Below, in pieces: positions 1-6,752 of a stretch of 47,384 nt of DNA (its first letter is position 1; each line of letters begins with the position of its first letter). The notes beneath the pieces were generated by a model. It did no database searches. It was not told the origin of the DNA and saw nothing but the letters and a program-made list of their open reading frames with translations. Both the position numbers and the translations under genes were made by a program. The stretch is from a virus: the IMG/VR virus record IMGVR_UViG_3300046535_000545, positions 1 to 47,384 of that record, one strand, 5' to 3'.

Positions 1-127
1 CTAGCGCAGACCCTTACACGGTGATTGACCTTGACAACCCTTCAAAGGATGCACAGGGCAACGCGCTAAGCGAGGATGAAACCCGCGACATAATAGCGCA
101 GCACAACGAAGCGGTTTCACGCTTTGA
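1..127. repeat. Terminal direct repeat, left copy (assembly overlap)
   Basis: Bases 1-127 are identical to 47258-47384. The length of 127 is a common assembler k-mer size, so this is most simply the overlap left when a circular genome is written linearly. It lies inside one coding region, so it is not a separate genetic element. Confidence 0.95.
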
Positions 128-2135
128 CAGTTACACGGAAATTAGCCCCAGTGGCGTAGGCGCGCATATCTGGCTACGCGGCAAGGTTCCGGCAGGCCGC
201 AGGCGTAACAAGCTCGAAATTTATTCCGATCAACGTTATATGACGGTTACGGGCAACGTCTGGCTTGACAAGCCGATAGCGGAGCGGGCAGAACAGCTTG
301 CACACCTTTATGAGCTTATGGGCGTCTCTACGGTTGCCGTTTACGACGCGAGCGGAGCGCCGCAGTCCGAAGATGATTTGGCGATTTATAACCGCGCCGC
401 CACAGCCGAAAACGGGGCGCACTTCCTCGCGCTCTGGCAAGGCGACTTAACCGGCTACCCGTCGCAGTCGGAAGCAGACCAAGCCCTTACAAATTTGTTG
501 CAGTTCTACAGTAAGAACCGCGACCAAATCAAACGGCTGTTTATGCAGTCGGCTCTAGGCCAGAGGGCTAAGGCTAGCCGCAAGGATTATGTAGACCGCA
601 ACATTACCAAGGCTTTCGACAACGAAACCCCTCCGGTAGACCTAGACCACGCGGCAAATCAGCTTCGGGAAGTCCTCGCACGGAAGGCCGCAGGGGCACT
701 TGTGGGCGCTTCGCAAGAATGGCAGGCCATAGCAGCCCCGGAACCCGAACAGCCCGCCGCTAGCGCCGCGTCTGTGTACGGAGTGCCCCCCGGCCTGCTA
801 GGCGAGATTGCGCAATATATCTATGGAGCGGCCCCGCGCCCGGTTGGCGAAATTGCCTTGACCGGCGCAATCGGTTTCCTTGCTGGCGTGACAGGCCGCG
901 CTTATAATGTCTCTGGCTCTGGCCTTAATCAGTATGTCTTGCTCTTGGCCCCTTCCGGCATTGGCAAAGACGCTATTAGCTCCGGTATCTCTGCGCTCAT
1001 TCAAGCCATGCAAAGGGCGGGCTGTGGCGTAGCCGACGAATATTTAGGCCCGTCCATGCTTCCTTCGGGGCAGGGGCTTATTCGCCATCTTTCAAAGCGC
1101 AAATCGTGCGTTTCAGTTATTGGCGAATTTGGCCTTCGGATGCAGCGAATGATGGTTAAGAACGCCTCTAGCTCTGAAATTGGGCTTAAGCAGTTGCTCT
1201 TAGACCTTTACGGCAAATCAGGCCGCAACGGCGTTCTAGGTTCGTCGGCTTATTCAGATAGCGATAAAAATGTTGCGGCAATTTCGCGCCCCGCTTATTC
1301 GATCATTGGCGAAAGTACGCAGTCAGAGTTTTACAAGTCGATTGACGAAGCGTCTTTTGCGTCTGGACTTATTCCCCGCTTTACGCTTATTGAATACGAA
1401 GGCGAGCGCCCTAACTTCAACCATAACCGCAACTCCCAAGTTTCGGAACGGCTTGCAAAAACGCTAGCCGATATTGGCGCTCATTCAATGATGACAAACG
1501 TTAATGCGGACCCTACCAAAAATTGCATTGACTTCGTTATGTCACCCGAAGCCGAAGCCGTCTTGCAAGCCTTCCTCGCTTACACAGACCAAGAATGGAA
1601 CCGCACGAAAGACGACGCAGGCCACGAGGTTTGGTCTAGGGCTTGGCTCAAAGCCGCGAAGCTTTCCGCCCTCGCTAGCTTCAAGCATGACAACTGGCAG
1701 ACGCCCACAGTGACACTAGAGGCCGCTAAGTGGGCTTGCGCTTTCGTTGACTTTGAAGTGCGCAAGACACTCGAAACGTACCACGGCGGGAAGCTTGGGC
1801 AGGCCGCTACGTTTGATAGCGAACAGCTAGACCATATGCGTAAATCTATCGGTAAATACATTGCAGGCGACGTTAAGCCGGGCGCTTATGAGAATTACCG
1901 TTTATCCGGTTGCGTTACGAAAAGTTGGATAGATCAACGTTGCGCTCCTTATGCGGCTTTCAAAAATGACAGGCTTGGAACTAACGCCGCTATTAAAAAG
2001 ATCATTACGCAGCTTGTAGAGCATGGCGCTTTGAAGCCGCTAAGCGGCGCGCAAGCCGAAAAGCAGTTCAATAGCTCTGCTTTTGCTTACGCTATCGTTA
2101 ACACGAGCTATTTTTTGATGGGAAGGGCACTCTGA
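1..2135 (+). CDS. Primase-helicase, C-terminal part (continues from 47041 across the ends)
   Basis: The reading frame is open from base 1 and joins in frame to the ATG at 47041, giving about 783 residues. The N-terminal part carries a motif typical of NrS-1-like archaeo-eukaryotic primase/polymerase proteins (KKPYNPLTGR, a Trp-Ser-Ser-Phe stretch, then DPYTVIDLDN). The second half resembles DUF3987 helicase-like ATPases: a P-loop (APSGIGKDAI) at about 940-980 and an IGEFG acidic motif near 1115. The residue after the P-loop lysine is Asp rather than Ser/Thr. The likely role is priming and unwinding at phage replication forks. The GTG at 21 is not the true start. The gene is followed by the AT-rich candidate origin. 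Confidence 0.85.
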   Translation, partial: SADPYTVIDLDNPSKDAQGNALSEDETRDIIAQHNEAVSRFDSYTEISPSGVGAHIWLRGKVPAGRRRNKLEIYSDQRYMTVTGNVWLDKPIAERAEQLAHLYELMGVSTVAVYDASGAPQSEDDLAIYNRAATAENGAHFLALWQGDLTGYPSQSEADQALTNLLQFYSKNRDQIKRLFMQSALGQRAKASRKDYVDRNITKAFDNETPPVDLDHAANQLREVLARKAAGALVGASQEWQAIAAPEPEQPAASAASVYGVPPGLLGEIAQYIYGAAPRPVGEIALTGAIGFLAGVTGRAYNVSGSGLNQYVLLLAPSGIGKDAISSGISALIQAMQRAGCGVADEYLGPSMLPSGQGLIRHLSKRKSCVSVIGEFGLRMQRMMVKNASSSEIGLKQLLLDLYGKSGRNGVLGSSAYSDSDKNVAAISRPAYSIIGESTQSEFYKSIDEASFASGLIPRFTLIEYEGERPNFNHNRNSQVSERLAKTLADIGAHSMMTNVNADPTKNCIDFVMSPEAEAVLQAFLAYTDQEWNRTKDDAGHEVWSRAWLKAAKLSALASFKHDNWQTPTVTLEAAKWACAFVDFEVRKTLETYHGGKLGQAATFDSEQLDHMRKSIGKYIAGDVKPGAYENYRLSGCVTKSWIDQRCAPYAAFKNDRLGTNAAIKKIITQLVEHGALKPLSGAQAEKQFNSSAFAYAIVNTSYFLMGRAL

Positions 2136-2340
2136 TTTAAGGCTCTATAAGGCTTAAAAATGGATTTTTAATAGGTTTTCCGGGGCTTTTAGCCATTTAC
2201 GTTTTTAGGATGCTCTAACACACAAAAAGAAAGAAAAACTTAAAAACCTTAAAAACCTTAAAACCCGTTAAAAACATACAAAAACAATTAAAATACATTA
2301 AAAATATATATATGTATATAGTTAGAGTAGAGCTAAGGCT
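2136..2340. other. AT-rich phased A-tract region, candidate replication origin
   Basis: Runs of 4-5 A begin at 2224, 2234, 2242, 2251, 2260, 2270, 2280, 2290 and 2300, an almost exact 10-bp period that is known to bend DNA. They are followed by an alternating TA stretch (2304-2320) that should melt easily. The block is directly downstream of the primase-helicase gene and has no convincing gene on either strand. Bend plus unwinding element is classic origin architecture, but the function is inferred. Confidence 0.6.
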
Positions 2341-2367
2341 AACACTTACGGTAAGAATGGGCTGGCA

Positions 2368-2592
2368 ATGCTGGAATTTACTGAAGTTACATTCTATGAC
2401 AAGACAATAAAAGCTTGGGCATGTCGCGGCGCAATCAATTTGTATATGATACTTTACAGCGCAGAATGTCAGGCGTATTTTGTTCTTGTGCGGGCTTACG
2501 ACAGTAGCGAGCTTGAACAGTTGCCGGTTATGTATAAGACACAAACGCGAGCGGTTAAGGCTGCGTCCGTACACGCAAAGAGGACAGCATGA
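2368..2592 (+). CDS. Small hypothetical protein
   Basis: 74 residues, mixed alpha/beta composition, with no motif I recognise. Its stop overlaps the next start (ATGA at 2589-2592), so the two are translationally coupled. It is the first gene after the candidate origin and opens the rightward accessory operon. Confidence 0.65.
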   Translation: MLEFTEVTFYDKTIKAWACRGAINLYMILYSAECQAYFVLVRAYDSSELEQLPVMYKTQTRAVKAASVHAKRTA

Positions 2593-2870
2593 CAGAGCTA
2601 CATTTTGAAGGCAAAGGCCGCAGCTTGGTTGTGCGCAAGGTAACTGTGGGCGGATATATGCGGGTAAACGTTTCGCGCGAAAACAGCTATGGCCCCGGCT
2701 ACTCACCAAAGGGCGGGGGCTGGCGTGTGATTGAAGCTGGCGATTATCTTTTTCAGTTTAAGAGCAAGGCTAAGGCGATTGCATACGCAAAGGGCTTGAC
2801 AGGCGCTATACGCAAGGCTAAAGCTGTTGACAACGAGGGGGGCTTGATATGCCGTATGACACGCAACTAG
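2589..2870 (+). CDS. Small basic hypothetical protein
   Basis: 93 residues, Lys/Arg/Gly-rich with a central GGGWRV stretch. The composition suggests a small nucleic-acid-binding protein, but no family is recognised. Coupled by ATGA to the gene before it and overlaps the next gene by 22 bases. Its sequence contains a TTGACA-17-TAAAGC match (2796-2824) that could serve the next gene. Confidence 0.65.
   Translation: MTELHFEGKGRSLVVRKVTVGGYMRVNVSRENSYGPGYSPKGGGWRVIEAGDYLFQFKSKAKAIAYAKGLTGAIRKAKAVDNEGGLICRMTRN
2796..2824 (+). promoter_or_regulatory. Possible sigma70 promoter inside a gene
   Basis: TTGACA at 2796-2801, a 17-bp spacer and TAAAGC at 2819-2824, the geometry shared by the phage's clear promoters. 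It lies about 25 bp before the ATG at 2849. It sits within coding sequence, so chance is a real alternative. Confidence 0.35.
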
Positions 2871-3079
2871 CTAACGCAATAAGCAGCTTTGCAGCAATGC
2901 CAGAGTTTACGGCGGTTTGCTACGTCGCGGCTGCGGCGGTAATCGTTGCAATCTTCGTAATCGAATTTGTGCGTAGCCGTATGGAGCGCAAGCCGCGCTT
3001 TCGCAATCGTCGGCTTGAAGTTATCGCACAAGTTGAAGCTAGGCGGGCTGCGGCCCGCGCTGCACAATGGAGGGGCTAA
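2849..3079 (+). CDS. Small single-pass membrane protein
   Basis: 76 residues. A hydrophobic segment at about 21-42 (Ala/Val/Ile-rich) is followed by an Arg-rich tail, which suggests N-out/C-in topology in the inner membrane. A strong purine-rich ribosome site (GAGGGGGG) precedes the ATG. Function unknown; small phage membrane proteins near early genes often act on the host envelope or on superinfection. Confidence 0.65.
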   Translation: MPYDTQLANAISSFAAMPEFTAVCYVAAAAVIVAIFVIEFVRSRMERKPRFRNRRLEVIAQVEARRAAARAAQWRG

Positions 3080-3081
3080 CT

Positions 3082-3288
3082 GTGAAACGCAAGGACGGGC
3101 AACAGCGGCAAGACGCTGTTTATAAGCTTCTCGCGCAAGGCAAGACGAACAAGGAAATAGCATATCGGTTAGGCATGACTTATGATAGCGTTGTGCATAA
3201 CGTTGAATGCTGCTTAAGGCAGTATGGCGCTAGCAATCGCGTAATTCTTGCGCTGAAATATCATAACATTTACGTAGAGGCGAAATAA
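3082..3288 (+). CDS. Stand-alone LuxR-type helix-turn-helix protein
   Basis: 68 residues from GTG 3082, preferred over the in-frame ATG at 3067 because GGAGGGG at 3069-3075 lies 6 bases before the GTG. The protein is little more than a GerE/LuxR DNA-binding domain: a TNKEIAYRLGM first-helix region, a recognition helix around YDSVVHNVE, and an ASNRVILAL end. No receiver or ligand domain is present, so it probably binds DNA constitutively, perhaps regulating phage or host genes. Confidence 0.75.
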   Translation: MKRKDGQQRQDAVYKLLAQGKTNKEIAYRLGMTYDSVVHNVECCLRQYGASNRVILALKYHNIYVEAK

Positions 3289-3483
3289 ATGTCTAACAGG
3301 ATTAAGGATTTGCAAGAGGCAGTCCGTGAACGCTTGCACTCATACGAGGAAGCGCAAGCCGTGCAGCTAAACATTGCAGCCGAAGCTAACGCCGCTACGG
3401 CGTCCGTTCGCCGCATGTATCGCGCTCTTGCCACGGCGCAAGCCCGACTTGAGGTTGCCAAGGAAAACGCCAATGATCGTTAA
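3289..3483 (+). CDS. Small coiled-coil protein
   Basis: 64 residues, almost wholly helical, Ala/Glu/Arg-rich with heptad-like Leu and Val spacing. Starts directly after the previous TAA and overlaps the next ATG by 11 bases. No known family. Confidence 0.6.
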   Translation: MSNRIKDLQEAVRERLHSYEEAQAVQLNIAAEANAATASVRRMYRALATAQARLEVAKENANDR

Positions 3484-3580
3484 GTTGGCCTTCGTCGCCT
3501 TCGCTAGCTTGCTGGCTAGCGAAGCTGCGGTTTTGTTCTATCATGCGGCCTTGAACTTTTGGAGCGCGAACAATGGTTGA
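3473..3580 (+). CDS. Tiny membrane protein
   Basis: 35 residues. One hydrophobic helix covers most of the chain (LAFVAFASLLASEAAVLFY). Overlaps the genes on both sides by about 10 bases, typical of a compact operon. Function unknown. Confidence 0.5.
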   Translation: MIVKLAFVAFASLLASEAAVLFYHAALNFWSANNG

Positions 3581-3752
3581 TAAACTTCTCGCGCTTAATG
3601 ACGCGGCTGCGGCCATTATCAAAGCTCGCGCGGAACTGTTGCAGGCTGAAGCCGACGAACGCACGGCTTCGCGCAAGACGTTTCAGGCTAGACAGGCTTT
3701 GTTAACGGCAGAGGATAACTTTAATAGGGCAGATGCGGAGTATATGAAATGA
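3573..3752 (+). CDS. Small Ala-rich helical protein
   Basis: 59 residues, all helix-forming (Ala, Lys, Arg, Glu, Gln). Linked to the next gene by ATGA at 3749-3752. Similar in style to the 3289 and 4874 products; the three may be diverged copies of one small coiled-coil family, which is inference. Confidence 0.55.
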   Translation: MVDKLLALNDAAAAIIKARAELLQAEADERTASRKTFQARQALLTAEDNFNRADAEYMK

Positions 3753-4729
3753 CCGCATTAACCACTAAAAAGATCGAGATCGAACGTCTGAAGCTGGAAG
3801 TGGCCGACTTAAACGAGGGCTTGACCATCGCCTATATGCAAGGCGCGGAAAGCGTCAAGGCCGAGCGGGACGCGGCCATTGCCGATGCCCTCGCCCTCGC
3901 GAATGAAATGCAGGCGTGCGGGGAAGAAACCGAGCGGGTCCGCAAGCAGCGCGATAGGCTGCGGAAGGCGCTCCAACCATTCGCGAATGTTGCCTATTTG
4001 GTCGATGAGAATAACCCTGACTGCGATCTCGCCGCCACCATCGCCTGCAACGATTTATCGACGCGGCATATCCTCAACGCCCGCGCCGCTCTTGAAGCCG
4101 CCGAGGCCGCGCGAAAGGATGTGCATACTGCGCACACCCCTCTTTGGCGGCAGATCGAGGAAATCGAAAAGCGCCTAATGGCGCAATTAGGCTTCCCCAA
4201 CAGCGCCTCTCACAAGAGCGCGTTCGATCAGTTCGCCAACGAGTTGAGCAGACTGCTCGCCGCCAGCCCCGCCGCGCCGTTTGCTGCTCCCACGGCTGAA
4301 TGGTACAGGCGCGCCGCCGAACGTGAGGGCGATCAAGAGGTAAGCGCCGGAATTTGTTTCGATAGCCCTGTGTCCAAGCAAGAGCGCGACCGACTGATAG
4401 CGAGCGGCGCGCTTCCCGCCACTACCGAGGGAGGCGACAGACGTTCTTATGAGGGCGGGATGCGAAGGGCTGCGGAAAAGATCGAAGACAACGATAGGGG
4501 CGTTTCCGCAGAGATTGCCCGCGCCGCCGCCTATGAGCGCGGCAGACATGCGGGGCTGCGCGAGGCGGCAGAGATTGCGAAAGCCTACGCGCAGAAGTGG
4601 GCCGAAGCCACAAAGCGCGCGTGGTCAGGGGTAGGCGAGGCTTTTTGTGAAAGCGCGGCGAGTTCGGGAAACGAACTTGCGACCGCTATCGAAGCCCGCA
4701 TCAAAGAAGGGCAAGCAAATGGAAATTGA
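3749..4729 (+). CDS. Coiled-coil/Ala-rich accessory protein, probably recently acquired
   Basis: 326 residues: an N-terminal coiled coil (about 5-75), an Ala-rich helical middle, and a C-terminal Ala/Arg/Glu helical part. The layout is like Ead/Ea22-type phage accessory proteins, but no domain is certain. Base and word usage differ from its neighbours: GCC/GAG/ATC-rich codons, seven GATC sites (rarer elsewhere) and almost none of the phage's usual GCTAGC words. This suggests transfer from a GC-richer replicon. Confidence 0.65.
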   Translation: MTALTTKKIEIERLKLEVADLNEGLTIAYMQGAESVKAERDAAIADALALANEMQACGEETERVRKQRDRLRKALQPFANVAYLVDENNPDCDLAATIACNDLSTRHILNARAALEAAEAARKDVHTAHTPLWRQIEEIEKRLMAQLGFPNSASHKSAFDQFANELSRLLAASPAAPFAAPTAEWYRRAAEREGDQEVSAGICFDSPVSKQERDRLIASGALPATTEGGDRRSYEGGMRRAAEKIEDNDRGVSAEIARAAAYERGRHAGLREAAEIAKAYAQKWAEATKRAWSGVGEAFCESAASSGNELATAIEARIKEGQANGN

Positions 4730-4877
4730 AACACGTATCGAACGCAATTTTACGGAGCAAGAGCTAAGCGAGTTTCTTAGCAGCTTTGTAGGCGAAGTAA
4801 ACACGCAAGAGGTACGCGCGGCAATCGCTAAATGGATTAACGACAGAACTTCAATCGTAGTAGAGGTAACACAATGA
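4719..4877 (+). CDS. Small hypothetical protein
   Basis: 52 residues. ATG 4719 is chosen because an AGAAGG ribosome site precedes it and because it overlaps the end of the previous gene by only 11 bases. The chain begins with many Glu and a FTEQELSEFL helix. Function unknown. Confidence 0.6.
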   Translation: MEIETRIERNFTEQELSEFLSSFVGEVNTQEVRAAIAKWINDRTSIVVEVTQ

Positions 4878-5119
4878 TGAACTATGATGATCTTGTGCGC
4901 GTCGCGAATGTTCCGACGCAAACAAACGACCTTAACAAAGCAGCGGCAGACCTTAACAAAGCAGCCGCAGCCGTTAAAGAAGCTCGCATTACGGCCCAAA
5001 AAGCCCTTAACGCGGTAGAGTTAGCTTGTAGGGTTAGCCGGGAAGCAAAGGCAGAGCTTGACGCTCGCATAACAGCGTTTAATGATCTTTGTTCTAATGC
5101 TACAGGGCTTGCTAAGTGA
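4874..5119 (+). CDS. Small helical protein with internal tandem duplication
   Basis: 81 residues, Ala/Lys-rich helix. A 21-bp unit is repeated in tandem (4928-4948 and 4949-4969, one mismatch), giving DLNKAAA twice. Starts at ATGATGA overlapping the previous stop; the second ATG (4877) is equally possible. Its stop overlaps the next GTG. No family recognised. Confidence 0.6.
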   Translation: MMNYDDLVRVANVPTQTNDLNKAAADLNKAAAAVKEARITAQKALNAVELACRVSREAKAELDARITAFNDLCSNATGLAK

Positions 5120-5541
5120 TAACCCCGGAAATGCTAGCCCGTTCGGGCACAGAGGACGCGGAGCAATCTGCGCTATTTTGCTGGCTGGCTCTGCAACGGG
5201 TTCCGGCCATGCGGCTAGCCTTCGCAATCCCGAACGGGGGCAAGCGCGACAAGATAACAGCCGCGAAGCTGAAGGCCACAGGGGTTAAAGCCGGGGTTCC
5301 AGACATTATGCTACCTGTCGCAATGGGCGATTTTCACGGCTTGTTTATCGAGCTAAAGCGGCAAGCTAGCTTTAAGACCGGCAAGCGCGGCGCTCTGATC
5401 ATTGACCGGGCCGCAGGAACCGCTAGCGACGCGCAAGACGGCTGGTTAGACGATTTGCGGGGGCAGGGGTACCGGGTTGCGGTTTGTGAGGGCTGGCTAA
5501 GCGCCGCTCGCGAAATAACCGACTATCTAGACCACGAGTAG
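5116..5541 (+). CDS. VRR-NUC domain nuclease
   Basis: 141 residues, close to a minimal VRR-NUC (PD-(D/E)XK fold). The family pattern is complete: an early acidic helix (EDAEQS, about 13-18), the IPNGGKR turn (38-44), GVPDIML with catalytic Asp63, FIELK with Glu79 and Lys81, and a Gln-containing helix (DAQDGW, about 105-110). Stand-alone phage VRR-NUC proteins are thought to resolve or nick branched DNA. GTG 5116 overlaps the previous stop; ATG 5131 is an alternative. Confidence 0.9.
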   Translation: MITPEMLARSGTEDAEQSALFCWLALQRVPAMRLAFAIPNGGKRDKITAAKLKATGVKAGVPDIMLPVAMGDFHGLFIELKRQASFKTGKRGALIIDRAAGTASDAQDGWLDDLRGQGYRVAVCEGWLSAAREITDYLDHE

Positions 5542-5551
5542 GGGGCGAAAA

Positions 5552-5761
5552 ATGGAAATGCTAGGGACAATCGCCCTTGCCTGCGGAGCAACCTTCTACC
5601 TTATCCTTGCTGCGTCTATCGTAAGCGCCGCATTAAAACGAAGTCGCAGACGCAAGCCAGACCGCTACGCGCGCGCTTATGAGCTACTAGCGGAAAACAA
5701 GCTAAAAGCCGAAGCTCTACAGGTTGCGATTGACGATTACCGCAAACGCTTTCCTGAATGA
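5552..5761 (+). CDS. Small single-pass membrane protein
   Basis: 69 residues: a transmembrane helix at about 5-28, a basic patch (KRSRRRK) and a helical cytoplasmic tail. The ribosome site AGGGGG precedes ATG 5552. Last gene of this run, followed by a hairpin. Function unknown. Confidence 0.65.
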   Translation: MEMLGTIALACGATFYLILAASIVSAALKRSRRRKPDRYARAYELLAENKLKAEALQVAIDDYRKRFPE

Positions 5762-5768
5762 ACGATCT

Positions 5769-5796
5769 AGCCCGGTTCGCAAGCGCCGGGCTAATT
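5769..5796 (+). terminator. Probable transcription terminator
   Basis: Stem AGCCCGG/CCGGGCT (5769-5775 with 5786-5792), plus a small inner CGC/GCG stem, then an AT-rich AATTTATT tail. Lies just before the next promoter. Confidence 0.55.
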
Positions 5797-5820
5797 TATT
5801 TGCGTAAGCCAACTTGACGC

Positions 5821-5849
5821 TTGACAACTGGCTAACGCGGGCTTAGGTT
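5821..5849 (+). promoter_or_regulatory. Sigma70-like promoter
   Basis: TTGACA (5821-5826), 17-bp spacer, TAGGTT (5844-5849). Shares exact spacing and a similar -10 with the promoters at 6432, 8001 and 8867, and is followed by a GGAG-containing leader before ATG 5876. Confidence 0.8.
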
Positions 5850-5875
5850 CGCGTTAGTCGAATGGAGCTAAGCAA

Positions 5876-6100
5876 ATGTCTACACACGTCGCAACCGTAA
5901 ACGCCTTCGCAAACAAGTTCGGCGGTTTCACTGGCGCAATCCGCAACGAAGCTACCAAGGTTGTAACGCGCGAACGGTTCGCGACCTACGACGAAGCGAG
6001 GAATTGGGTTAAGGCTACCGCTTGGGAAGTCTGCGGCCCGGTTCGCTTCGCAGCTATGCCCCGCAAAGGCGAATATTTTGCGAACGTTTGGAGCGCCTGA
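5876..6100 (+). CDS. Small hypothetical protein
   Basis: 74 residues, with a DEARNWVKAT helix and basic/aromatic residues. Expressed from its own promoter at 5821 with a GGAG ribosome site. No family recognised; the neighbouring 6102 and 8057 products have the same size and style. Confidence 0.65.
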   Translation: MSTHVATVNAFANKFGGFTGAIRNEATKVVTRERFATYDEARNWVKATAWEVCGPVRFAAMPRKGEYFANVWSA

Positions 6101-6101
6101 A

Positions 6102-6266
6102 ATGAAAACCGCAACCCGCTACGTAATCCGCATGACGCTCGCCAAGAATGGCGAAGTGCGCGAAAGCCGGGCCTATACGGCGCGCGAAGTTAAGGCCCAC
6201 GTTAAGGCTATCGGGGCGTCAATCCTGTTTAGCAGCGTAAAAGTTCGCGAACTGGCAAGGGGTTAA
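6102..6266 (+). CDS. Small basic hypothetical protein
   Basis: 54 residues, starting one base after the previous stop. ATG 6102 is preferred to an upstream in-frame codon because it does not overlap the 5876 gene. Basic, probably one helix and several strands. Function unknown. Confidence 0.6.
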   Translation: MKTATRYVIRMTLAKNGEVRESRAYTAREVKAHVKAIGASILFSSVKVRELARG

Positions 6267-6270
6267 GGCA

Positions 6271-6435
6271 ATGTATCTTCTTATTTATAAGGTTTACCAA
6301 CAATCCACATGGAACGCTCATAACGTTTTGTTTGATACACGAGAAGCGGCACAAACCCAAGGCGATAGGATGAAAAGCAAGGGGACTTACGCTATTCGCG
6401 TAATTTTCATCGAAATAGAACACTATGAGCGTTGA
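6271..6435 (+). CDS. Small hypothetical protein
   Basis: 54 residues (starting MYLLIYKVY). AAGGGG lies upstream of ATG 6271. The stop overlaps the -35 of the next promoter. The repeated Tyr/Ile start and the charged C-terminus (IEIEHYER) are the only visible features. Confidence 0.55.
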   Translation: MYLLIYKVYQQSTWNAHNVLFDTREAAQTQGDRMKSKGTYAIRVIFIEIEHYER

Positions 6436-6460
6436 CAACGCAAACGGCTTGGGCTAGGTT
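6432..6460 (+). promoter_or_regulatory. Sigma70-like promoter
   Basis: TTGACA (6432-6437), 17-bp spacer, TAGGTT (6455-6460). The leader carries ACGGAG just before ATG 6488, as at 8001. Confidence 0.8.
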
Positions 6461-6487
6461 GTGTGCATGGACAACGGAGTTAAGCAA

Positions 6488-6745
6488 ATGACAACCCCAT
6501 ATACGCGCCTTCCCCGCACGTCGCCCTATCAGAGCCAGACAACCGCAGAGCTTGAGCGGCTTGTTAGCATTTGGGAACCGCAAAGCATTGCAGACCCATC
6601 TATGGGGCGTTGGGATAATTCATTAACGTTTCGCCATAAAATTGCGAGCGTTAAAGCGGAGATTGCATTTAGGGCTGCAAATCCGGGCAGCTACGAAGCA
6701 GAGCAAGCACTCGAAGCTATTGGAAAAACGAAGTTTGGTTGGTGA
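6488..6745 (+). CDS. Small hypothetical protein
   Basis: 85 residues. ATG 6488 is chosen because it follows ACGGAG (6475-6480) and lies downstream of the promoter; an upstream GTG at 6461 would precede the expected transcript start. The Glu/Arg/Ala composition suggests a mainly helical protein. Function unknown. Confidence 0.65.
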   Translation: MTTPYTRLPRTSPYQSQTTAELERLVSIWEPQSIADPSMGRWDNSLTFRHKIASVKAEIAFRAANPGSYEAEQALEAIGKTKFGW

Positions 6746-6752
6746 AAGCCCA

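Noticed and set aside
2215-2709. 164-residue leftward frame across the candidate origin and two genes
   Set aside because: It is low-complexity (Phe/Lys/Cys/Leu-rich) and runs through the A-tract block. No ribosome site and it covers the well supported 2368 and 2589 genes on the other strand.
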